A stretch of 6,678 nt of DNA. It comes from Synechococcales cyanobacterium PMM_0036. Its GTDB lineage: Bacteria; Cyanobacteriota; Cyanobacteriia; Elainellales; Elainellaceae. Where the stretch lies: assembly GCA_949127645.1 (NCBI GenBank), contig CASBQM010000290.1, positions 1-6,678 of the forward strand, given 5' to 3'. The stretch's first letter is position 1, and each line of letters opens with the position of its first letter. The notes under the pieces were generated by a model. The model was not told the DNA's origin and ran no database searches. It worked only from the letters and a program-made list of their open reading frames with translations. Positions 1-6,460 of the stretch are shown in pieces. The position numbers were made by a program, and so were the translations under genes.

Positions 1-1
1 G

Positions 2-64
2 AACGTGCGGTCACGCCAGCCTGCGGCGATCGAGGCGATGGCGAAGGCGGCGCGGTTGAACTGA
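2..64 (+). CDS. C-terminal end of an unidentified flanking gene (partial)
   Basis: Only the last 20 codons and the TGA stop lie in the window; the gene begins to the left. The tail reads NVRSRQPAAIEAMAKAARLN, and its codons end mostly in G or C, as expected for a high-GC genome. Of the three forward frames here it is the one with the most protein-like composition, ending in a plausible amphipathic helix. It is too short to assign a family. It probably marks the chromosomal flank outside the accessory genes, because its composition is more GC-rich than the genes that follow. The frame choice is a judgement and could be wrong. Confidence 0.4.
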   Translation, partial: NVRSRQPAAIEAMAKAARLN

Positions 65-80
65 GCGCTGAGACTTCATC

Positions 81-126
81 CTCTCCTCCCCCGTCTCGGG
101 GGAGGTGGCCGAAGGCCGGAGGGAGT
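81..126 (+). repeat. REP-like intergenic palindromic repeat with two hairpins
   Basis: A perfect 9-bp stem (CCTCCCCCG at 85-93 against CGGGGGAGG at 97-105, 3-base loop TCT) is followed at once by a second short stem, GGCC-GAA-GGCC at 107-117, and a GGAGGGAG tail. From memory, this layout (C-rich arm, G-rich arm, GGTGGCC..GGCCGGAGGG) is a common dispersed intergenic repeat of alphaproteobacterial chromosomes. It sits directly after the stop of the flanking gene, so its RNA hairpin may also protect or end that transcript, but no U-run follows, so it is not a standard intrinsic terminator. Copy number cannot be seen from this window. Confidence 0.65.
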
Positions 127-161
127 CTTCGGCGCCACCTGCATGGAAGGACAGAACTACG

Positions 162-917
162 ATGTCAAACGCAACAGCAGCACTCGACAGCTTGTTCATA
201 GCCGGCAAAACTCTAATCTTCTGTGACGACACTGATATGGTCGAGCCACCCCAACCAGGCTATGCGTCCAACATCCGTCTGCTTGCAGGCGTCGTTTTAC
301 CTTCTGAAAAGTATGCTGAAGTAGCTTCAACGATGACTTCAAAGCTTGGTGATCTGGGCGTCACCGAATTCCATGCAACTGAAATTGTAAACCCAAACAA
401 GGATTCTTCTTGGTATCAGATTTCCTATGAAAACCGGATCGCTGCATTTGGCTTGCTGCGCGAATTTGTCCTCGATGCCGTTACTGGAGGCTACTACCTC
501 CAGCTGCCTGCGGATCAGTACAACGCCCTAAGGGTCCAAGCTCAAGAAATTGGCAAAGTAAGTGTCGGCCATAAACACGCCCTAAAGCGGGTCTTTCTTC
601 GCGCTCTATTCGAAAGGTTCGCGCCGTCCGAAAAGCCCGTGGCGATCGTTCTGGACCAAGACACTCCTCTTACGGTTCCGAGGGTCGAGAACATGAACGG
701 CGGAGAATTTCTCGTAGGCGGAGGGCCTATTTCTGCAAGTTCCATATCCATACCAGGACTTCAACTCGCTGACATGTTTGCCTACTGCATCGCACGATAT
801 CTTCGAAAACAAAAAATACTCCAGCATGGCACCGGAAGTGCTTTCGATATGATTGCCGCCGAGACGCTGGGCGGCATGTACCCCAACGTGAAGCATCTCC
901 TGAATAAGGAAGTATAA
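162..917 (+). CDS. DUF3800-like protein, predicted RNase H-like fold
   Basis: A 251-residue soluble protein with no signal peptide or membrane segment. It has the acidic layout of DUF3800 proteins: strand plus acidic pair IFCDDTD (D22, D23) near the N-terminus, where family members usually carry a D-E-S/G-type motif; FHATEI (H71, E74); VLDQD (D165); and a C-terminal GLQLADMFAY (D204, Y208) matching the family's typical Q-L-A-D-x-x-A block. These residues could form a metal site as in RNase H-like nucleases; activity is unproven for most members. I chose ATG 162 because GAAGGA lies 10 bases upstream; the longer in-frame GTG at 105 falls inside the REP-like repeat and adds an unconvincing Arg/Pro-rich leader. 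It points toward the minus-strand operon and ends 138 bases from it, so it is a separate transcription unit. DUF3800 genes are frequent in defence and mobile regions. The family call is by motif, without an alignment. Confidence 0.7.
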   Translation: MSNATAALDSLFIAGKTLIFCDDTDMVEPPQPGYASNIRLLAGVVLPSEKYAEVASTMTSKLGDLGVTEFHATEIVNPNKDSSWYQISYENRIAAFGLLREFVLDAVTGGYYLQLPADQYNALRVQAQEIGKVSVGHKHALKRVFLRALFERFAPSEKPVAIVLDQDTPLTVPRVENMNGGEFLVGGGPISASSISIPGLQLADMFAYCIARYLRKQKILQHGTGSAFDMIAAETLGGMYPNVKHLLNKEV

Positions 918-1055
918 TCTTACAATTACTATGTCAGCTAGCCACAATGTAGCTATTTGCAATCATTTGGAAAGCAGCATTGCCGCTATTGCCTTGAACA
1001 ACGATGTATTGGGGCTGAGCAAGAATATCGCCCCGATCAGTCAAAACCCAACACG
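918..1055. other. Convergent intergenic region, no clear terminator
   Basis: This AT-richer 138-base gap separates the 3' ends of the DUF3800 gene and the minus-strand operon. Two weak inverted repeats are present: AGCTA/TAGCT around 938-956, and GGGGC/GCCCC at about 1012-1034 with a 14-base loop. Neither is followed by a T-run on the relevant strand, so neither can be called an intrinsic terminator. The facing genes need termination here, so Rho-dependent termination or tail-to-tail overlap of transcripts is possible. No small gene is convincing. Confidence 0.35.
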
Positions 1056-1766
1056 TTAAGTCTTGGCAGAGATAACCTTATAATATTTCGATTCGCTTGG
1101 CTTGAAGGTAGGTCGGAGTTTCCCGGAACGCACTTCCCAAGCATATGTGACAAACTGATTTGCCAATCCGAACTTTGGAAAAGGTTCAGTAAAACGAGTC
1201 ACGATCTTATGTGGAAACTCTTGGCTCTGATAACCAGCGAAGATGCCCCTCAAGATCGGCGTGTGACTGGGTACGCTCGCCACCATAGGCAATGCATATA
1301 CAACGGTCGGATCTGTCTTAAGCCAGAACCTCTTCTTCCCCGCATTTGGTTGACCTTCTAGTTCTTTTACGAATGACTCGACTGATCTTCGTTTTCCAGC
1401 CAACAGAAATATACAAGTGGCATTGTGCGCGTGTGCGATCAGCTCTAGACGAATTAGATCCCAAACAACGCTGGTCAACGATGGCTTCGTGTGACCAATC
1501 CATTTTGACTCTACGGCGAACTTAATATTCGGGTATGTTCCGAATACAACGAAATCAATTTCGGGGCGCCGCCCCGGTCCAACCATTTGGGGCGCCAATA
1601 CTGGATGTCGATGCTCGGCATGTACGCGTTGTCCGCATTGACCACTTAGAATTTGCCCCACCGCCGAAGACAGGTACCGTTCACTAAACATGCTGCTCCG
1701 ATTGGCCGCGAACTCAAAGTGAAGCCACGAGCCAACGCCCTCACAGAGCGCACGCACCATGTTCAT
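1056..1766 (-). CDS. PD-(D/E)XK restriction-endonuclease-like protein
   Basis: A 236-residue protein whose central part has a classic PD-(D/E)XK nuclease core: GRRPEIDFVVFG supplies P68 and the metal-binding D71 on one strand, and 14 residues on, KFAVESKW supplies E86 and K88 on the next strand. After the core come a helix (WDLIRLELIAHAH, about 103-115) and a strand (CIFLLAGK), the usual alternation of this fold. E29 in an N-terminal helix could be the extra acidic residue often seen. The ESK signature and small size fit a restriction endonuclease or nicking-type subunit. It is the last gene of the operon, after the adenine methylase, which makes it a candidate partner nuclease. The start is the first ATG after an in-frame TAA at 1776-1778; AGGGG at 1779-1783 is 12 bases away, rather far, so ATG 1760 is also possible. 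The fold call is firm; the substrate is unknown. Confidence 0.75.
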   Translation of the reverse strand: MNMVRALCEGVGSWLHFEFAANRSSMFSERYLSSAVGQILSGQCGQRVHAEHRHPVLAPQMVGPGRRPEIDFVVFGTYPNIKFAVESKWIGHTKPSLTSVVWDLIRLELIAHAHNATCIFLLAGKRRSVESFVKELEGQPNAGKKRFWLKTDPTVVYALPMVASVPSHTPILRGIFAGYQSQEFPHKIVTRFTEPFPKFGLANQFVTYAWEVRSGKLRPTFKPSESKYYKVISAKT

Positions 1767-1855
1767 CCTATGCTTTTACCCCTCAAGTCTAGCTGGACAG
1801 CAGTCAACATGCTTTGGTGTCCCAATTCAGAAGCTTTCTGCCAAATTGAAAAGAG
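1767..1855 (-). other. Gap between methylase and endonuclease-like genes
   Basis: This 89-base gap is the longest inside the operon. It holds a GAGGGG ribosome-binding candidate near its downstream end and a short palindromic stem (CAGAA/TTCTG around 1828-1840), but no promoter that I trust: TTGACT at about 1808 has no good -10 element at proper spacing. The endonuclease-like gene could be read through from the methylase gene or have its own weak promoter. Separate or delayed nuclease expression would make sense beside a methylase, but the sequence does not prove it. Confidence 0.25.
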
Positions 1856-2773
1856 TTATGCCGCTTGCTTTCGCAGAGACCACATAGCTCCAGTGAGTGG
1901 TGGCACTTCAAGTCCTTTGCAAAAGAACATGATCTCGGCGCCTTCTCGGGCGTCGCGGGCGCTATAGCCGACTCCGTAAATAATACTACGACAATCCTCA
2001 TACATATCTCTGATAGAGCCAACGTTGTCGTACGACACAATCCACTTTTGGCGCCGGATTTTTGCCTTAACTAGCTTCGCCACCTCTTCGTGATCACGAT
2101 GTGTGTAGTAATCGTAATACAGCTCCTTGCCCTTTATGTAATAGGGTGGGTCTAGATAGATCAGCGTCTTTTCCGGAAAGCTCGACAATCGCTTCAGCAA
2201 GAATTTTTTTGCATCCTCTTTGGAGAGGCTGATCCTACTACGCAAATTCGCGATTGATTCAATACGATGAATCAATTCTGGGGCATTAAAGCGTGCGTCG
2301 ATCTTCCAAGGCCCAGACTGATTCCTACCGCCAATGATTCCACCATTAAGGATGCCAGAACGATTCGTACGATTAAGAAAGAAGGTTGAAAATCCAAGAG
2401 CTAGATCATCATGATCTTCAGGGTTCGCAAGAATCCGCTTTTGTTTGTCCCAAGCTCGAACTGTTAACGGCGTGTCCTGAATGAGTTGGACAAGACGATC
2501 AGTGTTGCTGAGAACGCTCTTCCAAAACGCATAAATAGGCCGACTGATATCGTTTATGTGAATATGCGATACATACTCTTGAAGCAGAAGCTCCAACGCG
2601 ATCGCCGCGCCGCCCGCATAGGGTTCCGCATACTCGCCATCGAGTAGTTCGTTTCTAAGCATCAGCTCCTTAACAAAAGCGGCGAGCTTTCCCTTTCCCC
2701 CGGGGTATCGAAGGGGTGTGAAGTGATGGAGTCGTCTCACCACTTGGGATTCGTCCACTTTCTTCTTCTTCAT
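1856..2773 (-). CDS. D12-class (Dam-like) DNA adenine N6-methyltransferase
   Basis: A 305-residue enzyme predicted to transfer a methyl group from S-adenosylmethionine to the N6 of adenine in DNA. All landmarks of the D12/Dam family are present in order: RYPGGKGKL (residues 22-30) and EPYAGGAAIALELL (50-63) form the SAM site; NDISRPIY (74-81) follows; the middle block NRTNRSGILNGGIIGG (134-149) is typical of the family's target-recognition region; LIYLDPPYY carries the catalytic DPPY at 208-211; and WIVSYDN is near the C-terminus. Nothing is missing, so it should be active. Length is slightly above E. coli Dam. GATC is the commonest target in this family, but this subfamily's site cannot be read from sequence. 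The ATG overlaps the stop of the upstream ParB-like gene (ATGA), and a strong GGAGGG lies 9 bases before the start, so translation is coupled. In this context it is likely the self-marking part of a restriction-modification-like system. Confidence 0.93.
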   Translation of the reverse strand: MKKKKVDESQVVRRLHHFTPLRYPGGKGKLAAFVKELMLRNELLDGEYAEPYAGGAAIALELLLQEYVSHIHINDISRPIYAFWKSVLSNTDRLVQLIQDTPLTVRAWDKQKRILANPEDHDDLALGFSTFFLNRTNRSGILNGGIIGGRNQSGPWKIDARFNAPELIHRIESIANLRSRISLSKEDAKKFLLKRLSSFPEKTLIYLDPPYYIKGKELYYDYYTHRDHEEVAKLVKAKIRRQKWIVSYDNVGSIRDMYEDCRSIIYGVGYSARDAREGAEIMFFCKGLEVPPLTGAMWSLRKQAA

Positions 2774-4122
2774 GGCCAGATACCCTCCATGAAGCGCTGC
2801 GCATCGTTCCAGGCCCCAAGAAGCTCTCGTGGCTTGGGTGTAACGAACCGATTGTGAAGATACGCATGCAGAAGGTCGATGTGGAGAGGGCTCTTCGCAT
2901 CACTGATGGCGCGCTCAACACCAAAAAGGTCTTTCTTTGCGATTCCACCATTAGAAACCAGATGTCCAATAACTTCGCTCGTCTTACTCTTCAGACTTTT
3001 ATCGCGCTTATTGCCTCCCTTGGGATCGACGAAATAGAGTGGGAGCTTGTGTGCATCCATATAGTGGTCAACTGAAAGCTCAAGAAACACACGTAACAAG
3101 ACGGCGATAGCATGCGGAAATTCGTCGACCTTTAGCCGGCGCAACTCCTTGGCAATTTCGGCCGCTTTATTATCAGTCACATTTATCTTTGCGCTGCGCG
3201 CGACAATGACTTTTCGCTCGGAAGGGTCGGGTTTGCGGCGATCTTTCGCCCGTGCCGGCTTCGACTGGAATTCGCTAGCTTTGATACTTTCAACCGCACG
3301 GACTGCAGCTCGTTTGGACAAGTTTGGCTTCTCGCTTCTACCGAAGCCGTCGACATAGTCGATCTGTTGTGCCTTCTTCATTAGCCGCCCAACTCGGACG
3401 GTTTTCTGAGCAAGATCCAACACCACCCGTCGCAGAGGCTTTATGAGTTCTTCGGGCGGCAATGCTGAGTACAGCTTTCGGTTCTTCACCTCTACGCCGA
3501 GCCGCTTGCGCACGTCAGGCGTCGAAAGCAGTCGGTCGAGGGTCGTGATTGGAAACGTATTTCCAATCGATTCCTTCTGCGTCTCCGTCAAATTCCCGTA
3601 CGTCTTTACGAATTCGAGCGCTTGGAGTCCGGGATCTGTTCCACGAAATCGTGCCGCAGCGTGGCCAGACCAATCGACAACACCTCGTCCTTCATTTTCG
3701 CCGGTATGTCGCAAATGTATCCACGGCGCTCCAGCCTCACGGCTAATCGCTTCGTAGCAGTCGATTGGCTCCACTGTCTTTTTGTCAAAATCCTTCGCTA
3801 GCTCCTCAAGGCGCTTCTGAAGAGGTGCCTTCAGCTTTAGGCCTGTTAGAACGGCTGGATTGGCGAGCACCTTCAAAGCGGCTACCCGGCGATTACCCTC
3901 CAATGCAACAAATCGATCCGAACCCTTCTTTTCTCTCAAGACAAGCAGGCGATCTATGGGACTCATCCCCTCTGTTGTAATGTGTTGCGCCAACTCGAAT
4001 AGTTTCTCTTCCTGATCATCCAAGACCTTCTGAAGAGCGTCGTGCTGGCTGCTTGCTTCCCCGATTCTCGGGTTTCCGGTATCAAGGAGAAGCTGATCAA
4101 TTCGTAATCTTGCCGGCCCCAT
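2770..4122 (-). CDS. ParB/sulfiredoxin-fold protein, second and divergent paralogue
   Basis: A 450-residue protein with an N-terminal ParB-like domain: box I RIDQLLLDTGNPR (NPR at 17-19) and box II RFVALEGNRRVAALKVL (EGNRR at 75-79), the position of the GERR motif that binds CTP in true ParB. H139-x-G141, W151 and F159 repeat a signature of the other ParB-like protein in the operon, so the two are distant paralogues. An HTH-like stretch follows at about 178-200 (NLTETQKESIG..FPITTLDRLL), then a basic linker (about 285-310) and a helical C-terminal domain ending LLHAYLHNRFVTP..W..AQRFMEGIW, which resembles HEPN-type helical domains but lacks a clear R-x4-6-H motif. No ParA gene is nearby, so plasmid partition is unlikely; DNA sensing or loading within a defence system is my inference. 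Start 4122 is preferred over ATG 4137 because AAAGGGG sits five bases before it. It overlaps the methylase gene by four bases. Confidence 0.75.
   Translation of the reverse strand: MGPARLRIDQLLLDTGNPRIGEASSQHDALQKVLDDQEEKLFELAQHITTEGMSPIDRLLVLREKKGSDRFVALEGNRRVAALKVLANPAVLTGLKLKAPLQKRLEELAKDFDKKTVEPIDCYEAISREAGAPWIHLRHTGENEGRGVVDWSGHAAARFRGTDPGLQALEFVKTYGNLTETQKESIGNTFPITTLDRLLSTPDVRKRLGVEVKNRKLYSALPPEELIKPLRRVVLDLAQKTVRVGRLMKKAQQIDYVDGFGRSEKPNLSKRAAVRAVESIKASEFQSKPARAKDRRKPDPSERKVIVARSAKINVTDNKAAEIAKELRRLKVDEFPHAIAVLLRVFLELSVDHYMDAHKLPLYFVDPKGGNKRDKSLKSKTSEVIGHLVSNGGIAKKDLFGVERAISDAKSPLHIDLLHAYLHNRFVTPKPRELLGAWNDAQRFMEGIWP
2783..2788 (-). promoter_or_regulatory. Ribosome binding site of the methylase gene, inside the upstream gene
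   Basis: GGAGGG on the minus strand, 9 bases before the ATG at 2773, lies within the last codons of the second ParB-like gene. It fixes the methylase start and supports coupled translation across the ATGA overlap. Confidence 0.6.
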
Positions 4123-4127
4123 TTTTT

Positions 4128-4134
4128 CCCCTTT
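4128..4134 (-). promoter_or_regulatory. Ribosome binding site deciding the start of the second ParB-like gene
   Basis: AAAGGGG on the minus strand is followed by five A residues and then ATG at 4122. The upstream in-frame ATG at 4137 has no such element before it, so translation most likely starts at 4122, giving a protein five residues shorter (N-terminus MGPARLRIDQ). Confidence 0.65.
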
Positions 4135-4164
4135 CATGCCGCATGTTGAGGCAACACGCTTTCA

Positions 4165-5250
4165 TCACTGCGCTATCCCGCGGGACCTGTACTCAGCTGT
4201 CCAATTGTCGACTTCCTGGAAAGCTTCAATCCCTTCGATTTTAATCGAAGCGCCACGCTGTAGAGCTTGATGAGCCTCGAGCGCCCTTGAGCAGAGGCGC
4301 ACTCGATGCATCAGATGGCCGAGACGTCTTGTCTCCCGACGAAATGAGTCTGCTTCCAGAACAAAAGGAATGATGTGGTAGACGAGCGTTTGCGAGGCCG
4401 GAATTGTACTGAACCACTCAGGGTAGAACACGTAGTCGGCGTGGCCTCTGAGCGGCTTGGAACGCCAGTTGTTGCCTGACGCAACTTGACCAAGGATGAT
4501 GGGGAACCCGTGAAATCCATCACAGCTTAATCGTGCAGCAATGATGTCGACTTCATCGTCCTTTACCTGCTCGGGTGACCCAGGCAATGGCGTGTCGCGC
4601 ACCTCTCCGTCCTTGAGATGAGCCCAAATCAATTTTAGCTTGGCCAGAAACGCACTGCCATCTGGGCGAGGCCATCCGAAGGCCCACGCATCTCCACCAA
4701 TTTCCGCCGCAACACTGGCCGTTGCGCAGTATTGAAACCAACGTCGCAGCCTTACGACGTCGTTGTCACTGGGCAAGAGGCCAGCGCGCTCCAACACCGG
4801 ACTGCGTTCCGACGGAAGGTGAGACAATACTAAGGAGAGGACATAAAGTGTTCGCCCCCAGTTCTGCTGGTCGTCGAGTTCGAGGATCGAACCTGTGTTA
4901 TCCAGCGCAAAGGGATACGCTGCTCCGAGTTGACGTGCGCGCGCTTCGATTTCAGCCGTTGTTTCGGTAGTGATCCGGTCGCGAGTCTGCACCATGTCGT
5001 CTAAATTTTGATACTCGTCCTGACCAATTTCGAGGGCACTAATGAGCTCTCCAAGGAGCGCGCGCTTGTCTACAGCCAAAAGAGCCGTTAATTCCATTAG
5101 ATCGGCCGCCAGCGCGAAGTTAGGTTCGGGGCCCGTCAATTGATCCTGCGGGATGAACGGACGCGACTGCTTCCTCGTCAACGCGGTGCGTGAACGAACT
5201 ACGGCAGCTGCAGGTTGGCGGCGCCGTTTGCCTCCCCCTTTGCTACTCAT
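4165..5250 (-). CDS. Mrr-like PD-(D/E)XK-core protein with altered active site
   Basis: A 361-residue protein of unknown exact family. The N-terminus is short and very basic (SSKGGGKRRR, more Arg/Lys to residue 30), likely nucleic-acid binding. A helical middle part follows (about 45-215). The C-terminal half has a putative nuclease core: helix AAEIGGDAWAFGWPRP (E183), DDEVDIIAARL (residues 231-241, D235 as metal ligand) and IILGQVASGNNW (252-262). In Mrr-like nucleases this second strand reads Q-x-K; here it is Q255-V-A257, so the lysine is missing, perhaps replaced by K265 in WRSKPL. The protein may be a nuclease with a migrated lysine or an inactive DNA-binding subunit. It starts at ATG 5250, overlapping the upstream TGA by one base; GTG 5253 is an alternative adding one residue. 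An AAAGAGA just upstream may serve as a weak ribosome site. It lies between the two ParB-like genes, which suggests a shared complex. Fold assignment is by eye. Confidence 0.6.
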   Translation of the reverse strand: MSSKGGGKRRRQPAAAVVRSRTALTRKQSRPFIPQDQLTGPEPNFALAADLMELTALLAVDKRALLGELISALEIGQDEYQNLDDMVQTRDRITTETTAEIEARARQLGAAYPFALDNTGSILELDDQQNWGRTLYVLSLVLSHLPSERSPVLERAGLLPSDNDVVRLRRWFQYCATASVAAEIGGDAWAFGWPRPDGSAFLAKLKLIWAHLKDGEVRDTPLPGSPEQVKDDEVDIIAARLSCDGFHGFPIILGQVASGNNWRSKPLRGHADYVFYPEWFSTIPASQTLVYHIIPFVLEADSFRRETRRLGHLMHRVRLCSRALEAHQALQRGASIKIEGIEAFQEVDNWTAEYRSRGIAQ

Positions 5251-6410
5251 CACTTAGTCTCTTTGGCCCTTTCTATCTTTTCTTTCATCCGACTATGCAA
5301 CGTATCAACCAACTCCGAAATATCTTCGACGATATCAAACAACGAGCGGTCGCTGCCGTCGAAAGCTCGCAAATTACTGACGGCCTCTTGGAGATACCCC
5401 AGCGAACGAACAAGCGCTGACGAAAACTTCTCTTCCGGAGGAGTAGCTTGCGCGAGAGCTTTTTCGAGATCCCGCTGCTCTCGCAGCACGTGCACTGCCG
5501 CAGAGTGAGATAGAATGACACCAAGATTCTTGATATCGGGATTTTGCGATCGAACAACAGGAAGTTGATCGTCTTTCTTAGACCCGAAAATCCAATTTAG
5601 GATCTCTTTGAGCTTGGGCAGGTTCTGCTTAGAGATGGGATTCGGCTTCGGATCGAAACGAGTCCAGCCTTCATCGAGGCCGAGATATGCCATGTACTCG
5701 GATCGAGATAGCGCCGTATATAGATGGGAAAAGGGGAATTTCCTTGTTGTTCTATCGTCTACCGAAAAAAGTCGCCTCTCCTCAGCCTGATCGAGCACGT
5801 ATATCGCCGCCACCATTCGCTTAATCGTGTCATGATTGTCTCCAATTCGCTCCGCAATTTCCGTAAGGGACAAGCCGGCTTCGCCTCTCTTTTTCTCGGC
5901 GGCATACCAGTCGGCAGCGAACTTGGCTTTTGCGTACGACTCCCAGCGGTGCGGTCCGTTAATGTGCTTGAAGGCGATGAATGGTCGCGCATCTGCCCGG
6001 TTTCCAACGCGAATTACTCGGACGGCTCTTAGGCTAGGAGCGAGTGAAGCGCTTACCTCGGGCGCCGTGATTGACAATCTCGTGGCTAGTTTCGGGTCCG
6101 TTAACACCCTAATGGCGGCCAACCGACGATTGCCCTCCAATACCGTCAGGCGCTTGTCCGATGGCTTGACCAGCGTAACGACTAAGGGCTCGAAATCGAG
6201 ATAGCCATTTGATGCGATGGATTGCAGGAGTTCGCTAAGCTCTCCCTCGTCGTGAAGTTCACGAATGACGGCATCATCATTGCGCATATCATTGGCGCTA
6301 GTGATGAGGCGCGGATTGTGAGGGTCCAGCTGCAAGAGATCGGTATCGACCCGCACAGGTTCGCCCAAAGGCACGACATCAATGCCGGATATGACTTTGG
6401 GTGCCGCCAT
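5250..6410 (-). CDS. ParB/sulfiredoxin-fold protein with KorB-like helix-turn-helix, first gene of operon
   Basis: A 386-residue ParB-family protein. The N-terminal domain shows LLQLDPHNPR (NPR at 32-34), ELLQSIASNGYLDFEPLVV (61-78) and LTVLEGNRRLAAIRVL (EGNRR at 92-96), equivalent to ParB box II. Next comes a well-conserved block FIAFKHINGPHRWESYAKAKF (144-164), then a helix-turn-helix, LSLTEIAERIGDNHDTIKRM (180-199), as in ParB/KorB. The C-terminal third is helical with a charged, coiled-coil-like end (about 345-386) that could mediate dimerisation. A GGAAGTAAGGG stretch lies just before ATG 6410. As first gene with a DNA-binding domain it may regulate its own operon, or act as DNA clamp or recruiter for the nuclease-like protein encoded next. 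Absence of ParA and the nuclease and methylase neighbours argue against a chromosome or plasmid partition role. The family call is firm; the function is inferred. Confidence 0.82.
   Translation of the reverse strand: MAAPKVISGIDVVPLGEPVRVDTDLLQLDPHNPRLITSANDMRNDDAVIRELHDEGELSELLQSIASNGYLDFEPLVVTLVKPSDKRLTVLEGNRRLAAIRVLTDPKLATRLSITAPEVSASLAPSLRAVRVIRVGNRADARPFIAFKHINGPHRWESYAKAKFAADWYAAEKKRGEAGLSLTEIAERIGDNHDTIKRMVAAIYVLDQAEERRLFSVDDRTTRKFPFSHLYTALSRSEYMAYLGLDEGWTRFDPKPNPISKQNLPKLKEILNWIFGSKKDDQLPVVRSQNPDIKNLGVILSHSAAVHVLREQRDLEKALAQATPPEEKFSSALVRSLGYLQEAVSNLRAFDGSDRSLFDIVEDISELVDTLHSRMKEKIERAKETK
6039..6053 (+). repeat. 15-bp inverted repeat, copy inside the first ParB-like gene
   Basis: AGCGAGTGAAGCGCT here is the exact reverse complement of 6461-6475 in the operon leader. 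It lies in codons for SASLAP (about residues 120-125) of the first ParB-like protein. Because one copy is in the leader and one in the coding part of the same transcript, the two RNA segments are fully complementary. It also includes the 8-bp palindrome AAGCGCTT at 6047-6054. Confidence 0.5.
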
Positions 6411-6460
6411 GCGCCCTTACTTCCGCGGTCGAAGAATAAGATAGATCAATCGGATAGTTC

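Noticed and set aside
606..962. 118-codon minus-strand open frame
   Set aside because: It is antisense to the DUF3800-like gene, whose conserved motifs fix the plus strand as coding.
1012..1034. GGGGC/GCCCC inverted repeat as terminator of the operon
   Set aside because: The 5-bp stem has a 14-base loop and no T-run follows on the minus strand.
957..1361. 134-codon plus-strand open frame
   Set aside because: It lies opposite the PD-(D/E)XK gene, which has clear nuclease motifs on the minus strand; the plus-strand translation has no recognisable domain and is rich in Cys, Arg and Trp as in shadow frames.
2670..2969. 99-codon minus-strand open frame spanning the junction of the second ParB-like gene and the methylase gene
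   Set aside because: It is in a different frame from two well-supported overlapping genes and shows no motif.
2770..6410. Plasmid or chromosome partition (parAB) locus
   Set aside because: There is no ParA-type ATPase, no parS-like TGTTTCACGTGAAACA site seen, and the ParB-like genes are embedded with methylase and nuclease genes.
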